A stretch of 64,000 nucleotides of DNA from Oopsacas minuta (lineage: Eukaryota; Porifera; Hexactinellida; Lyssacinosida; Leucopsacidae): positions 493,074-557,073 of the forward strand of contig JAKMXF010000199.1 of assembly GCA_024704765.1 (NCBI GenBank), read 5' to 3'. Each line of letters starts with the position of its first letter. Position 1 is the first letter of the stretch. The position numbers were made by a program, and so were the translations under genes. Of this stretch, positions 35,201 through 45,078 are shown piece after piece. The notes below the pieces were generated by a model, which worked only from the letters and a program-made list of their open reading frames with translations, was not told the origin of the DNA and searched no databases.

Positions 35201-35511
35201 AACATTAACTGAAACTTATTCAATAATTATTATCATGTATTTCTTTAATGCTAGCTGATAGCCTTACCTGAGAATAACATTGTGATTCACAACTACTCAT
35301 GTCAATCCATCTCATATTAGATTCAAGGATGGCTGTTAGCTTCTTGTTGTATATATATACGTATACTCGTAACTGTCCTGACCTCTTGTGCGACCTTTCC
35401 TAATTAAGGGTCATCACGTGACCAGAAAAGAGCGTGGCCCCCCTAAAAGTCCGGCGCGCTCTGCGCGCCATAGTTTGAACCCCCCTTTTGAATTGTCTAG
35501 ATCCGCCACTG
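32229..35511 (+). mobile_element. hAT transposon 2 with 5-bp target duplication, inside the mariner
   Basis: Starts CAGTGGCGGATCTAG and ends CTAGATCCGCCACTG, perfect 15-bp inverted repeats. It is 3283 bp. ACTGG occurs on both sides (32224-32228 and 35512-35516). Both ends are G/C-rich next to the repeats (GGGGGATCCCAGGATGCC; GTCCGGCGCGCTCTGCGCGC). The five-base duplication is the same size as for hAT 1. Confidence 0.93.
32579..35202 (+). pseudogene. hAT transposase with a predicted intron, moderately decayed
   Basis: ATG at 32579 starts MSMDKKKNPSGTSSITSLF, ending at a good donor ATG/GTAAGT near 32657. An acceptor AATACCATAG near 32790 joins an acidic region (TDSDGESVGDSSGSDVRSEG). From 32970 the frame is largely open. 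The core has FIADEGTDASNKEELSLVIR (first Asp), DMRGQCYDGASNMAGARLG, YFHCAAHRLNLAVVSAW and CRTRWVERIDSY. The dimerisation part shows SCESERSFSQLKLIKT near 34985, followed by GLNSLALMKINRD. Breaks include TAG at 33453, TGA at 34185 and later shifts. The TTF zinc finger is reduced to a W.KQHPWLYYS.FW segment. The protein lineage is related to hAT 1. Confidence 0.82.
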
Positions 35512-36200
35512 ACTGGTGATGAAACATGGATCTGTCACTATGATCCAGAAACAAAGCAGCAGATCCATCAATAGTGTGAAATTGGAGAAGGTCCCCAACA
35601 AAGGTTTGTAGAACTCGGTACACCAAGGAACAAATCTATCTTATTTTTTTAATAAAATGGGTGCTAAAATTGTTATACCTCTTGAGCCTGGTAAGACAAT
35701 TAATTCAACCTGGTATACAGAGAGTTGTTTGCCTCTAGTCATAAAAGCAATAAATTTACAGGGTCCTGGAAGAGGGTTAAGGGAACTTTTTTGCACCACG
35801 ATAATGCCAGTTCTCATACATCAAATATGACAAGACAATTCATTAAAGAATCAGGACTACATATTTTGCCCCCTGCGACTTCTGACACCCCCTAGAATAA
35901 CAAACTACCTTAAAGGCAGAATTTTTTCATCGAATTCTGAACTTGAGGGGCCCCTCAGAGAGTTGATCGGAGACATCAACGAAAACAAATATAAAGAATC
36001 TATTCAGGCTTTGTTTCAACGAATGAACAAGTGTCCTCAAGCTAAGGGATGCTATTTCGACTAATTATAGTAAAATATATATAGATTGATGCTTTTTGAT
36101 ACTTAGGCTCAAAACTTATTGAGTACCCCTCGTATGCAACACACAAACTAAACAGCAATACAGACAGGCACAGACGCAGAGAGACACAGACTGATCGAAT

Positions 36201-36421
36201 TTATTTTGGTGTCTGTTGGGCCTGCTTCGGCGCTGGCGCAGCTGTTGTTGCTGCCGAATCCTTCGACTGCACCCATTTTCGCACTAAATTGAAATTAAAA
36301 GTGAACGATTAATCTATATGGATTGTAATTCCAATTTGTACTTACCATTATTATATTTTGGTATGTCCTCAGCATTTAATGCAGAAATGCATGGCCTCCT
36401 CGCCGTCTGCGGCCACCTCTT
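36201..36421 (-). other. Possible terminal exons of a host gene (weak)
   Basis: On the minus strand, bases 36421-36346 are preceded by an acceptor-like CACAG and followed by a donor AATG/GTAAGT. Bases 36283-36201 follow an acceptor AATTTAG and end in TAA that overlaps AATAAA. Joined, the open frame would read ALNAEDIPKYNNVRKWVQ and then a Gln/Ala/Pro-rich tail. The GC content is higher than in the surroundings. No family was recognised with confidence. It lies only 70 bp from the mariner end. It could equally be part of an unrecognised transposon. Confidence 0.25.
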
Positions 36422-37617
36422 CTGTGATCTTGATTATTACCTCGATTATCCATTTGTTAATAGTTACAAAGTTAAGTATTTATATCAGTGACGATCAAAG
36501 TATTGATATAGCGTGAAAGATGTAATTTATCAATTACCTATTAAGTTAATCACAATTTTGTCGCTCCTTGAGAGTGAAAATTTACACTTATCACCTTAAT
36601 CTCAAAAGGAACGCAAATATATAGTTCCATGTATACTTGAAATGTATCGTTGAAAGTAAATTATTTCATTAATTATATAATTCAGTAATTTAGGTTAATG
36701 TTACTGTAATGAATCGTTTGAGCCTTGATTAACATAAAATCTCCTACAAAATGTCTTTACTTTAGCTGATCTACATCGGATTTGTGCATCCAAACTCCCT
36801 TTGGAGAGTCAAGTTGAGAGAAAGATGTACTTTATAATTTTTCATCATTTATATTGCACTCTAAATATATAGATACCATAATAGTACACCCCAAATACCT
36901 ACACACAAATATTTTTGAGTTGTTTTAAGAATCTCACAAATTTGTTCTACCTGTAATGTATCTGTACTAACTGTTGTTCGAAATTGTCTATCCGTTCAAT
37001 TCGATATTTTTGTCTTGCTATCAAATCTGGGGATATTTTCCATACAGAAATATTCCTCAACACAGCTATTCAATCTAATTACCTGAAATTCACTTTCTTG
37101 TAATATTGAATTCTTCTGTCTTAGAAAATATTGTGTCATTGGGGGTATAATGAGAGGATTAAGGTGTGTTGAATAAGTCAGCATATGTAAGATTGAATTT
37201 GGATTGATATGAGTCTGTTCCCCAACGACACAGGAGGTTGTGATATGTGAAGTTGTGTTTATGTATGTTTGGTTTTTGTAATCATAACTCACAATTTATT
37301 CAGCGCTATACAGTTTCGACCTACTATGATGGAGTAGTATTAAGAGAAACTTAAAGCAGCTCGTGGGCGCGCCAGAATGAAAACATTCACAGCAGAAATG
37401 GGGTGCGCGCATGGTTCTCGCAGTACATATTGCGTGAATTTATGATTCTTAAGTCGGTCTGTGTTTTGTTATTGTATATTATGTTGTATTGCGCAATTAT
37501 GTCGTATGTTGTTTTGTGAGTGTAAAATGTATTCGTAGTATTATGTTTGTGCCGTTTGGTAAAAGTGTTAAAAAATTCCAAACGTAAGTATTTGCGCAAA
37601 ATATTAAAAGTATATAA
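36422..37617. other. AT-rich spacer without a recognised gene
   Basis: Minus-strand ORFs at 37292-36996 and 37653-37387 are low-complexity and unsupported. No tandem array or terminal repeat was seen. Confidence 0.5.
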
Positions 37618-37760
37618 CAGGGGTCCCCAACCTTTCTCAATCGAGGGCCACATTAGTTATATGAACTTGTTCGCGGACCGCAATTCAAATAATATTATAT
37701 TTCAACTGCAGATACATAAACATTTTTATTTTAACCCAGCTTTAAATCACCTGATTTTAA
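37618..37760 (+). mobile_element. hAT-type terminus, possibly a truncated MITE
   Basis: CAGGGGTCCCCAACCTTTCT at 37618 followed by GCGGACCGC near 37673 matches the well-known hAT end CAGGGGTCCCCAACC...GCGGACCGC. No matching right end was found before the MULE remnant, so only the left end is claimed. Confidence 0.55.
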
Positions 37761-37874
37761 TTGACTATTTGAGGGATTGATAATACGGAGATTAACATCC
37801 GTTCTCAGGCTGAGATGGAGTCTACACTTGTATGGAACTTCGTCTTAGTATGCTCTGGTGGATATATTCTCCAA

Positions 37875-39075
37875 CTAGAGTCCCAACGCTTGTTCACTCC
37901 GTTGGGACCTCCTCCGCTTGGTTGGCGGCTTCCCAGGAAGGTAGTTAGTCTGTCGCACCTCCACTAGGCCCTGCTCACGCTTGAGGGCTAGGAGGAACTT
38001 CCATATGACGGTGTGATGGCAGTCGACAGTGGCATTGAAGCTGTGGTGCCATGCCTCCACGGCGTTGGTTGTACGGGGGAGCCCGAAGGGCGTGCTGAGG
38101 TGGTAGTTCCACAGGTCAATGGGAAACGTCGCCGCTACATGGCATCCAGTGGCTAGCGTGCGACCGATATACATCCTCTCAAAGTAGTCGATTAGCTCGC
38201 CTATCTCAGACGTAGGGGAGGTCCATTGCCACTTGCTTAAACAGATCGGATACGTTTGCTGGTCGGGCGAATGCATGGGCTGGTATCTTCCGGATGCGCA
38301 TGGCCAGCTCTTCGTCATGTGTGTAGTCAGACTGCAGCCCTACAGACTGCACATGGCGCCAGATATTCTGTGTGAGGTGGAAGAAGCAGCACCTCACCAC
38401 TGTGTTAGGCAGACATGCTCAAAGCTGTTAATTGCGCCCTTCTCAAAGTCCAGGAGTATTTGTTCAGGCTGGGCAAGAGGACATAGTATGCGGATCTGCT
38501 CCCACATCCTATGGTAGGTATCCTCTGTCTTGTTGGGCAGCAGCACGAACAGACTCGGCAACAGATGCCTAGTCTTCATAGGATCGTCTCCTCCTCGGAG
38601 TCCATGCACAACATACACCTGGGCGAAGAGGAGAGGCGCCGTCTTGAAGGTGCCATCAGCTAGCCAGATCTTGCTTTGCTGTAGCATCTCAAGGTTGCGT
38701 TGTGTCCCGAAGATGAGGAATCTATGTGCATCGTCTTCCCCAGAGTCATAGAGTAGGAACTGTTCCCCATTGGCTGTCCGCTGGCATTCTGCAGGTAGAA
38801 CCAACTCTGCTAGGGCGGTAGGCTGCACTGGAGCTGATAATACAATTGCACGCTGACGCTGTATCGTCCACTTCAGGCTGTCCAGCTTAGGTAGTTTAGC
38901 AGCAGTACCCTCTGATGCTGTTAGCATACCCTCACGATTATGTAGTGTGAGCTATCCTGTGTGTCTCGTGCTTTCCTCTTGATGCCGGCCTTTATCTCAC
39001 AGCAGGCCGTAGCCTGCACATCAGGTGCATGCAGATGCTCATTCGTACGCTTCACTATTTCCATTCCCTTCGTAT
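37875..39075 (-). pseudogene. MULE transposase of the FLYWCH-associated type, few breaks
   Basis: Read from right to left. The end of a FLYWCH zinc finger is visible near 39070-38950 (EHLHAPDVQATACCEIKAGI, then KRKARDTQ). Then comes a spacer (ANGEQFLLYDSGEDDAHRFL). The MULE DDE domain has WLADGTFKTAPLLFAQVY (first Asp), LLPNKTEDTYHRMWEQI, LLDFEKGAINSFEH (second Asp) and FFHLTQNIWRHVQSVGLQ. A later segment reads GLPRTTNAVEAWHHSFN, corresponding to the conserved R.NN..E.WH..F after the core. Frameshifts near 38400 and 38230 and the missing start of the FLYWCH domain make it a pseudogene. The region is clearly richer in G+C than its AT-rich neighbours. No terminal repeats were identified. Confidence 0.82.
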
Positions 39076-39162
39076 GAACCCTTGCTTTCTCTTTCCCTCT
39101 CTCTCCAATGTGTCAAATCTCCTCTCTCCTTCCTCTCTTCGGATTTCTTCCTAATTCCTGAC

Positions 39163-39213
39163 GGTGCAGCTACCAATTGAAGTGAACAGTGGTCGAGATG
39201 TGGTAGCTGCACC
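39163..39213. repeat. Perfect 13-bp inverted repeat next to the MULE remnant
   Basis: GGTGCAGCTACCA (39163-39175) and TGGTAGCTGCACC (39201-39213) are separated by 25 bases. It lies just upstream of the FLYWCH/MULE coding strand and could be part of the element's end or a small hairpin regulator. No second copy was seen near 37.8 kb. Confidence 0.75.
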
Positions 39214-40320
39214 CAAGTAGAAGATAGTTTAGTTTTTAGTTTCTATTTGTTTTGTTTTGTTTCCTATTGTTATTAGATAAGTGTTTAATTAAATAATTAT
39301 ATTTCTTGTAAGTTACTTATTAATAATACAAGTAGTCATATTTAAACTGGGAAACTAGGATTTATAAAGAGCTTTGGCACAGTATTCTCGACAAAAGTAA
39401 TGAAATATAAACTTAAACATTTCTAATTGGCCATTTGTACATTGGCTTAATCAGGCCTGGTTTCCCCAAATAGGTGATCGTAAACCGAAAGCAAAACTCG
39501 CTCGTTTATATAAAATATTGCGAACATAAATGAAGCAAACATTACAAGACGCAGCTTTGTTGCATCGTATGTGGTTCCGGTGGGCGGTATACATATATAA
39601 TCAATAAACAATGTTTTTAGTCAACAGGGGCAAAACCAACACAGGGCGTGCTGCACAGCACTTCGATAACCGTGCACATCTAGATCTCATTGCGAGTATA
39701 CATGCCAAATCTGGTCTTAACCCCTCCAAAGTCCAAAGATGTGAACAAGGAAGTAATTTCAAGTACACACACATATATATATATATACAGTGAAACATTT
39801 GAATTACGGTCAACTTTGGACTCAGGTAAATGGCAGTAATTTCGGGGTTATCAATATAATTTGGTACTAATAAATGGCTGGAAGTCAGAATTATTGGGTG
39901 TCTGTAATTCTGAAGTATATTAATGTTAATGTCTATTGGAAATTTGGAATTCAACCGGCACAAAGAAGCGGGCTCCGGAAAACAAGTTTTAGCCCCACTG
40001 ATTCCGCCAGGACGCTAAAATTGTTTGAAACAAATGCAATAAGATCTAGTCAACTGCTCTTGAAGCTATACTAGTTGGCAATAATTACTACGTAATTATA
40101 TATGCCATCTTCTAATAATAACCATTGTATATTTTCGACCACAATCTGAATGAATCTATACAAGCTACTTAGTTAATCTATTTAGCAACTTATACAAAGC
40201 AACTTGTAAACCAATTTTATTTATGTTAGAATTAACCAAACGAATTCAGACAAGAAATTAGTTCAATTATTTAGCCATTTAAAACCTGTTAAATAATTAA
40301 CAAAAATTGACCAATCAAAA
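39214..40320. other. Spacer with possible pogo-type end
   Basis: No gene recognised. (TA)n at 39774-39786 is followed by CAGTGAAACATTTGAATTAC (39788 on), which resembles a solo Tigger/pogo terminus. The overlapping ORFs at 39601-39963 (both strands) match no family I know. Confidence 0.45.
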
Positions 40321-40395
40321 GTGGAGCGAAATGTCGTGGAACGAAATGTCGCTGGAACGAAATGTCTGGAACGAAATGTCGTGGAACGAAGTGCC
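40321..40395. repeat. 15-bp tandem repeat, five copies
   Basis: Units GTGGAACGAAATGTC of 14 to 16 bp repeat five times, ending in GTGGAACGAAGTGCC. Copies differ by single bases and one-base length changes. It lies about 240 bp before the RAG1/Transib-like pseudogene. Confidence 0.9.
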
Positions 40396-40633
40396 GGACT
40401 TCCCTCAAACTCACTGTGGCCAGTCGTGGCCAGGTAACATCAAGTTTTAGGGTGATTTGTCATGATATTATCTGTAATTTAGAACTAAATCCAACCTCCC
40501 GCAACCTCCAGCAAATGAATAGCAAGTATTTTTAATAGAACGACCCGTTAATTTTAAAGAATTTCAGAATATCAGCAATTCATATTATACTACTTTTATT
40601 CACCAAATTTCTAGCAAATGTTTTAAATTCTAA

Positions 40634-42692
40634 ATGAATAGCCAGGAAGCATTTGATTTTCTTATTTCTCAACCATCAATCAGAACGGTAGTCGATTCCT
40701 TCATCCAGATATAGGAGCTTTCAGATGGCGAATTCTCCTCAATTCGGAGAAGATTCAGCAAATTGAAGTCTGAACATGATGCTTTCAGTAAGTGTAACGA
40801 TCTATCTACATGGCAACCACTCCTGTTTTATTCTACTCAACCCTCCACTCCCACAAAGAAACGTATTATTGGAGAAGAGCGAGTGGTTTTGCAGTTAACC
40901 TTGCAAAGGAGTCAAGAAAACCTCTGCCTGAATTGGCACTAAAGGCTCTCAGATGTAGATTAAAACCACTTTGGGATTTAATCGCTACTATAGCAGAAAA
41001 TGAAAATGTTCGTGTAAAACAATAGCTACCTATGCTCTACAACTAATCTCTAATGAAGCTAACGACCAACGAACAGCTAATTCATGTAAAGACCTTCTTT
41101 CCAATGGGACATTTGCTTGTAGCGTCAAGCGATTGTCGATTGATAAATCTGTGTTCTTGCTAGATTTTCTTGAGATTGGTAAACACAAGTACACTAACAT
41201 GAAGAAATTATGTAAACCAGAAAATATTATGTTCCCCCCATACAACAAAGTAGCTGATTATCGTGCCACCATGATAGCATCATCTGAGATCATTGAAATT
41301 CGGAACAATGATCAAATTAAAATAGGAATTGGTATCTCATACTAATCTATCTTACAACAGACAACTTTACGATTACTTGAATCTAACTTATGTCCCGATG
41401 GTCAAAAAATATCCGTTAGAGCTTACCATCGCAGATGGATTGGATGGTTCCGGTGCCATAAAATTTACAACCAGTTTGATGGGAACCCACAATTTAATAC
41501 TAACAATTTCATTCTCTTTGCCTTCAAGATGCTATCAATTATTGATTCTGATGGAAATACCCTTTGGTCAAACCAAATTCCTAATTCACCATTTTGTGTC
41601 AGGCCAATAGCATTAGTAGCTCAAAAGGAGAACGAAAAGAATACTATATTCTTAATGGATCTTATGATCAATCGTGAGGTGACTAACATTGAAAAGGACG
41701 GACTAGAGCTACCATATGGTAATGTTAGAGTTAAAACTCTCCGAACAATGTTTGATGGGAAAATGTCTGGTAGTCTGAGTGGAGCAAGTGGTGCAAGTTG
41801 CCAACTTTGTACTGCAAGTTTTGCAGAATTAACAGATTTAGAACTTGTCCGATCAGGGTTTCCTATCAACAGGACGATAACTTCAGCAAAGGAAATATTC
41901 TCTATTGTGAACACAGAAAACTATTTATTACTACCTTCGAAAGATCGTTGTGGTTTAACACACGAACCCATATCTGAGATTGATATAATACCAGCATCTC
42001 CACTACATGCCTACACTTGTGTCTTTCGTTGGTTTATGCTTCTTATATACCACATGCGTTCAGGTACTTTTAAATGGTTGCCAACTTCTAGAGTGATAAA
42101 GGATTCAATGAAATTTACTCGGGAGTTCTTATGGGAGAAAACAGGGCTGAGAATCGATCAACTATCCAGTGATGGAGGAACAATTTCAACTGAAAATATG
42201 GCAAGACAGCGTTTTCTCAATAAAAATTACTTTATTTATTGGGTTTCCACTTTGATTTCAGAAGATATGTGAGAGCCAATTAATACTTTGCATAGTAATC
42301 TATCAGTTCTATTGCGTATCTTCAACTGTAATCATGCAGTAGATATTGACAAACTGAATTCTCTTTGTAGGGACACCTACGAATCGATACTCTTTAACTT
42401 TCCTTGGGCAAATGTTAATCCATCTCTCCATCGTCTACTTGCTCACTCCACTGAACTAATTCGAGATTGTAATGAAGGATTTGGATTAAAGAATTTCTCT
42501 GAAGAAGCAGTGGAGACTTGTAATAAATTAATCCGAAGATACCGTGAACATCTTGCGAGGAAAATTTAATTCACAACAAATCCCAGAGATACATTTGTCC
42601 GTCTGTTGAGCCAAAGCGATCCAGCTCTGTTAGGTTTTCGTAATATCCTTAAGTGTAAGGAATGTGGAGGAATCGGACACACCTGCGGCTGA
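40634..42692 (+). pseudogene. RAG1/Transib-like DDE transposase, decayed
   Basis: The core follows the RAG1/Transib order. LTIADGLDGSGAIKF holds the first catalytic Asp (codon 41434-41436; RAG1 has IYDGMGDV). LFLMDLMINREV... is followed by NVRVKTLRTMFDGKMSGSLS with the second Asp (41754-41756). A zinc-binding CQLC follows, where RAG1 has CTLC. Then come SPLHAYTCVFRWFM, GGTISTENMARQRFL (RAG1: GNFARKLM) and PSLHRLLAHSTELI (RAG1: FHKTLAHVPEII). EEAVETCNKLIRRYREHLAR carries the catalytic Glu (42512-42514; RAG1: NESGNKLFRRFRKMNAR). The N-terminal part (40634-41340) is in three frames with stops. A TGA at 42270 and a TAA at 42567 break the C-terminal part. The end has a C-x2-C and H-x3-C (KCKECGGIGHTCG). 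It has no RAG2-like neighbour, so it is a transposon relic rather than an immune gene. Confidence 0.72.
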
Positions 42693-43837
42693 AATGTATA
42701 AATTTGCTTCACCAGACTATCGATCAAGACATACTATTTAATTCTTTAATATTTGAGTAGCGTCTTGCTTTCTATCTTCAACTTCCACACAAATAGTTTT
42801 CGAAAGCGCTCAAAGGCAAGGTGCATTGAACCTTGTGGGGACCTCTGTCCGAGGCTATTCAGGCAACGCAATCCCAATTATGGCGAGCCCAGATAATGGA
42901 AACGCGACCCGCAACGGCATATCCCCAGTGGCGAAAACGTTAAGTAACTCTGATCAATCTGAAGTGTATTGCGGAAAAGGCGACGCAACTGAGGAGCCCA
43001 TGCCAGGACAAACACTTGGGTCGCAATAAGGCTACAATAGTTTTATTTAAATTTACAGGATAATTAACCGTCAGGTATTAAGAACACGCAAAATGTTCAA
43101 GTCACCCTAAAATTCCAAAATTTCAATTTTTTCGCTTCATACATAAAATTGCTATTGCGGTAATAATATACAGCAAAAAGAGAGTTAAATTGATAATCTA
43201 GACACTTTACCCCTTGGTACATATTTTTAGTGTAAACTCTTTACCTAAATACCTGAAATAACACAGATATTTCAGGAATTCAACTTTTATAATTTTGCTT
43301 ACGTCATCATAACAAGAATAATAGAAGCCACATAAGTTCTCAATCTGGTAAATCTACTATAAATAGTGATTACCCATTAGTAAGTAATATATTGTATACC
43401 CCTATCTCCAACCTGAATAGATTTACGCTGGTATATGTTTCACAAATTTTGCTTACGTCATCATAACTCAAAAATAGAAGCCATACCAAAAATATTTTGT
43501 TGTCAATCTACTAGTTATATGCAATAACCTATAGACACATATTACATTTTATGCACTTTAAATGTACCCAAGACCCTGAAGCCTACGTATAGCCATTTAT
43601 AACCACTGTGTGCTGATTCCATATATACTGTTCAAACAATGTAAAATGTTACCTAGACGATGTATTACTCTAGAAAGATTTTCGAGGGTTTCATTTAATC
43701 GATCATGAGAATACAATATACGGTGGGGTGATATTTGTAGAGGAGACAACCTTGACGAGTAACATGAATATTTTACAAAATCTGTCCGCCAGAACAATTT
43801 ATGTAGGGGGAGACTATTATTGCCAAAAGAGTATTTC
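42693..43837. other. Spacer with a GC-richer 200-bp segment
   Basis: Bases 42826-43029 are an open frame of 67 codons (GNATRNGISPVAKTLSNSDQ within it), richer in G+C than the neighbourhood. I do not recognise it; it may be a fragment of a repeat. Two matching patches (TTTTGCTTACGTCATCATAA at 43295 and 43448) show a short direct repeat with CRE-like TTACGTCA. Confidence 0.45.
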
Positions 43838-44401
43838 AATTTCAACTGTCCACATATATTTACTGTGATACTGAACTATACAAACTGCTTTCAGTCAGGT
43901 TCAAATATCAGTAAATAATCAGTGTAATATCAACTTGAAACAACATAAAAACTCAATTTCAACTGTCTGTGCATATATTCACTGTGATATCCACTTGAAA
44001 CAATGTAATCATTCAATTTCAACTGTCTACACACAATCACTGTGATACTATAGTACACAAATGGTTTCAGTCAATTTTAACTGTCCGTACATATTCACTG
44101 TGACATCAACTTGAAACTACATGATCATTCAATTACAAATTTTTGTACATATTTACCATGATATCAACTGGAAACAACTCAATTATTCAATGTCAACTGT
44201 TTACAAATATTCACTGCAATACTGGACACTACAAAGCTTTTCACTACATTTACAATTTCGACACATGGGAAGTCAAATGCTGAACTATACAAAGATTTGA
44301 TATTCAAATTCACATTTCTCAACATCAAAATTATGTAACTAAACTATACAAAGGTTCTCTGATAAATTCAAATGTCTTTAGATCTTCATTTTAAACCTAT
44401 A
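43838..44401 (-). repeat. Satellite block, left part
   Basis: Tandem words CAATTTCAACTGTCTGCACA, TATTCACTGTGATATCAACT and TTGAAACAACATGATCATTC recur at short intervals to about 44225. These are followed by one unit of the 174-bp satellite that continues right of the Tc1 element (CTGAACTATACAAAGATTTG; TGTAACTAAACTATACAAAG). The Tc1 interrupts the array at CCTATA/CAATACAAAG. Confidence 0.8.
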
Positions 44402-45078
44402 CAGGGTGTAACAAAAGTCTTGGCCTGTTGCATTATGGTGGCTCACATAAAATATTTCAGGGTCACAATATCTAATTATTTACCAATAAAATCACCAACT
44501 CTTTGTTAACTAATTTCATTCGATTGGGCATCTCATTCACCAGGTTTCGAAGTAAGTTTGGGTGAAATCGTCTTCCATGCCGTTTTTATGTTGCAATTAG
44601 GGCCTGAATCGTGGTGACCTGGCCCATTTCATCCAACCGTTCATCTAAAATACCCACTAAAGATTTTCAATCGGATTCAAGTAGGGGGAGTTAGCTGGCC
44701 ACTCCCCTTTCTTCCATAACCGAGGGAACTTCTCTGAACATCACTGCTGCGCGGCATTGGCTGTGTGTGCGGGGGCACCATCCTGCATAAACAGAAATTT
44801 TGACATGCTTCCAACATGGACCTCTCAATAACGGACCCCTTTTTAGCTTTACGAGCGATCGCATTTAGACAGGTTTTCTTCAATATTTCGTTCCTATAGT
44901 AGGCTCTATTGATGGTCTGTTTTTGGGGTACAATGTGCAGTTCTGACAGCACTCTGTGTGACATCATTCCCCAGACCATAAGTTTCGCTCGGAATTTGAC
45001 CTGAAAATAGCTCAATATTTGTGAACCATTGCTCATAGTCGATCATTCTGTCTGTTTGGCGAATGAAATAACTCATAG

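Larger units (their letters stand above)
31790..36063 (+). pseudogene. Mariner transposase, split by a hAT element
   Basis: The left part (about 31790-32228) encodes the helix-turn-helix region (FCTAFPNNKVSAATVKRWYR, then LEDQPRPGKPP) and continues to DITKIITG. The right part resumes at 35512 as DETWICHYDPETKQQS, which includes the first catalytic Asp. Then come LHHDNASSHTSNM (second Asp) and the decayed third-Asp region LPPATSDTP, with FQRMNKCPQAKGCYFD at the end. The hAT sits exactly between TG and DETW, with duplication ACTGG. Stops (32138, several after 35640) and shifts show that the copy was also decaying by point mutation. The N-terminal end near 31700 is unclear. Confidence 0.88.
29491..36132 (+). 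mobile_element. Mariner element carrying two nested insertions
   Basis: Ends are CAAGGGACACTCAATAAG at 29491 and CTTATTGAGTACCCCTCG ending at 36132; the complementary ends share ACTCAATAAGTTTTGAGCCT. TA lies on both sides. The Tigger (29606-31682, plus TA) and the hAT (32229-35511, plus ACTGG) are inside. Subtracting both leaves about 1275 bp, the standard size of a mariner element, which confirms that all four outer and inner boundaries are consistent. Confidence 0.92.

Noticed and set aside
41621-41914. 97-codon minus ORF opposite the RAG1/Transib-like gene
   Set aside because: Antisense shadow of the better supported plus-strand frame.
40634-42692. A genuine host RAG1 immune gene
   Set aside because: Multiple stops and frameshifts, no RAG2 or RING-finger region, and transposon-rich context.
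42826-43029. 67-codon ORF as a real gene
   Set aside because: No recognised family, no splice or promoter evidence, and its GC-rich patch could be a repeat fragment.
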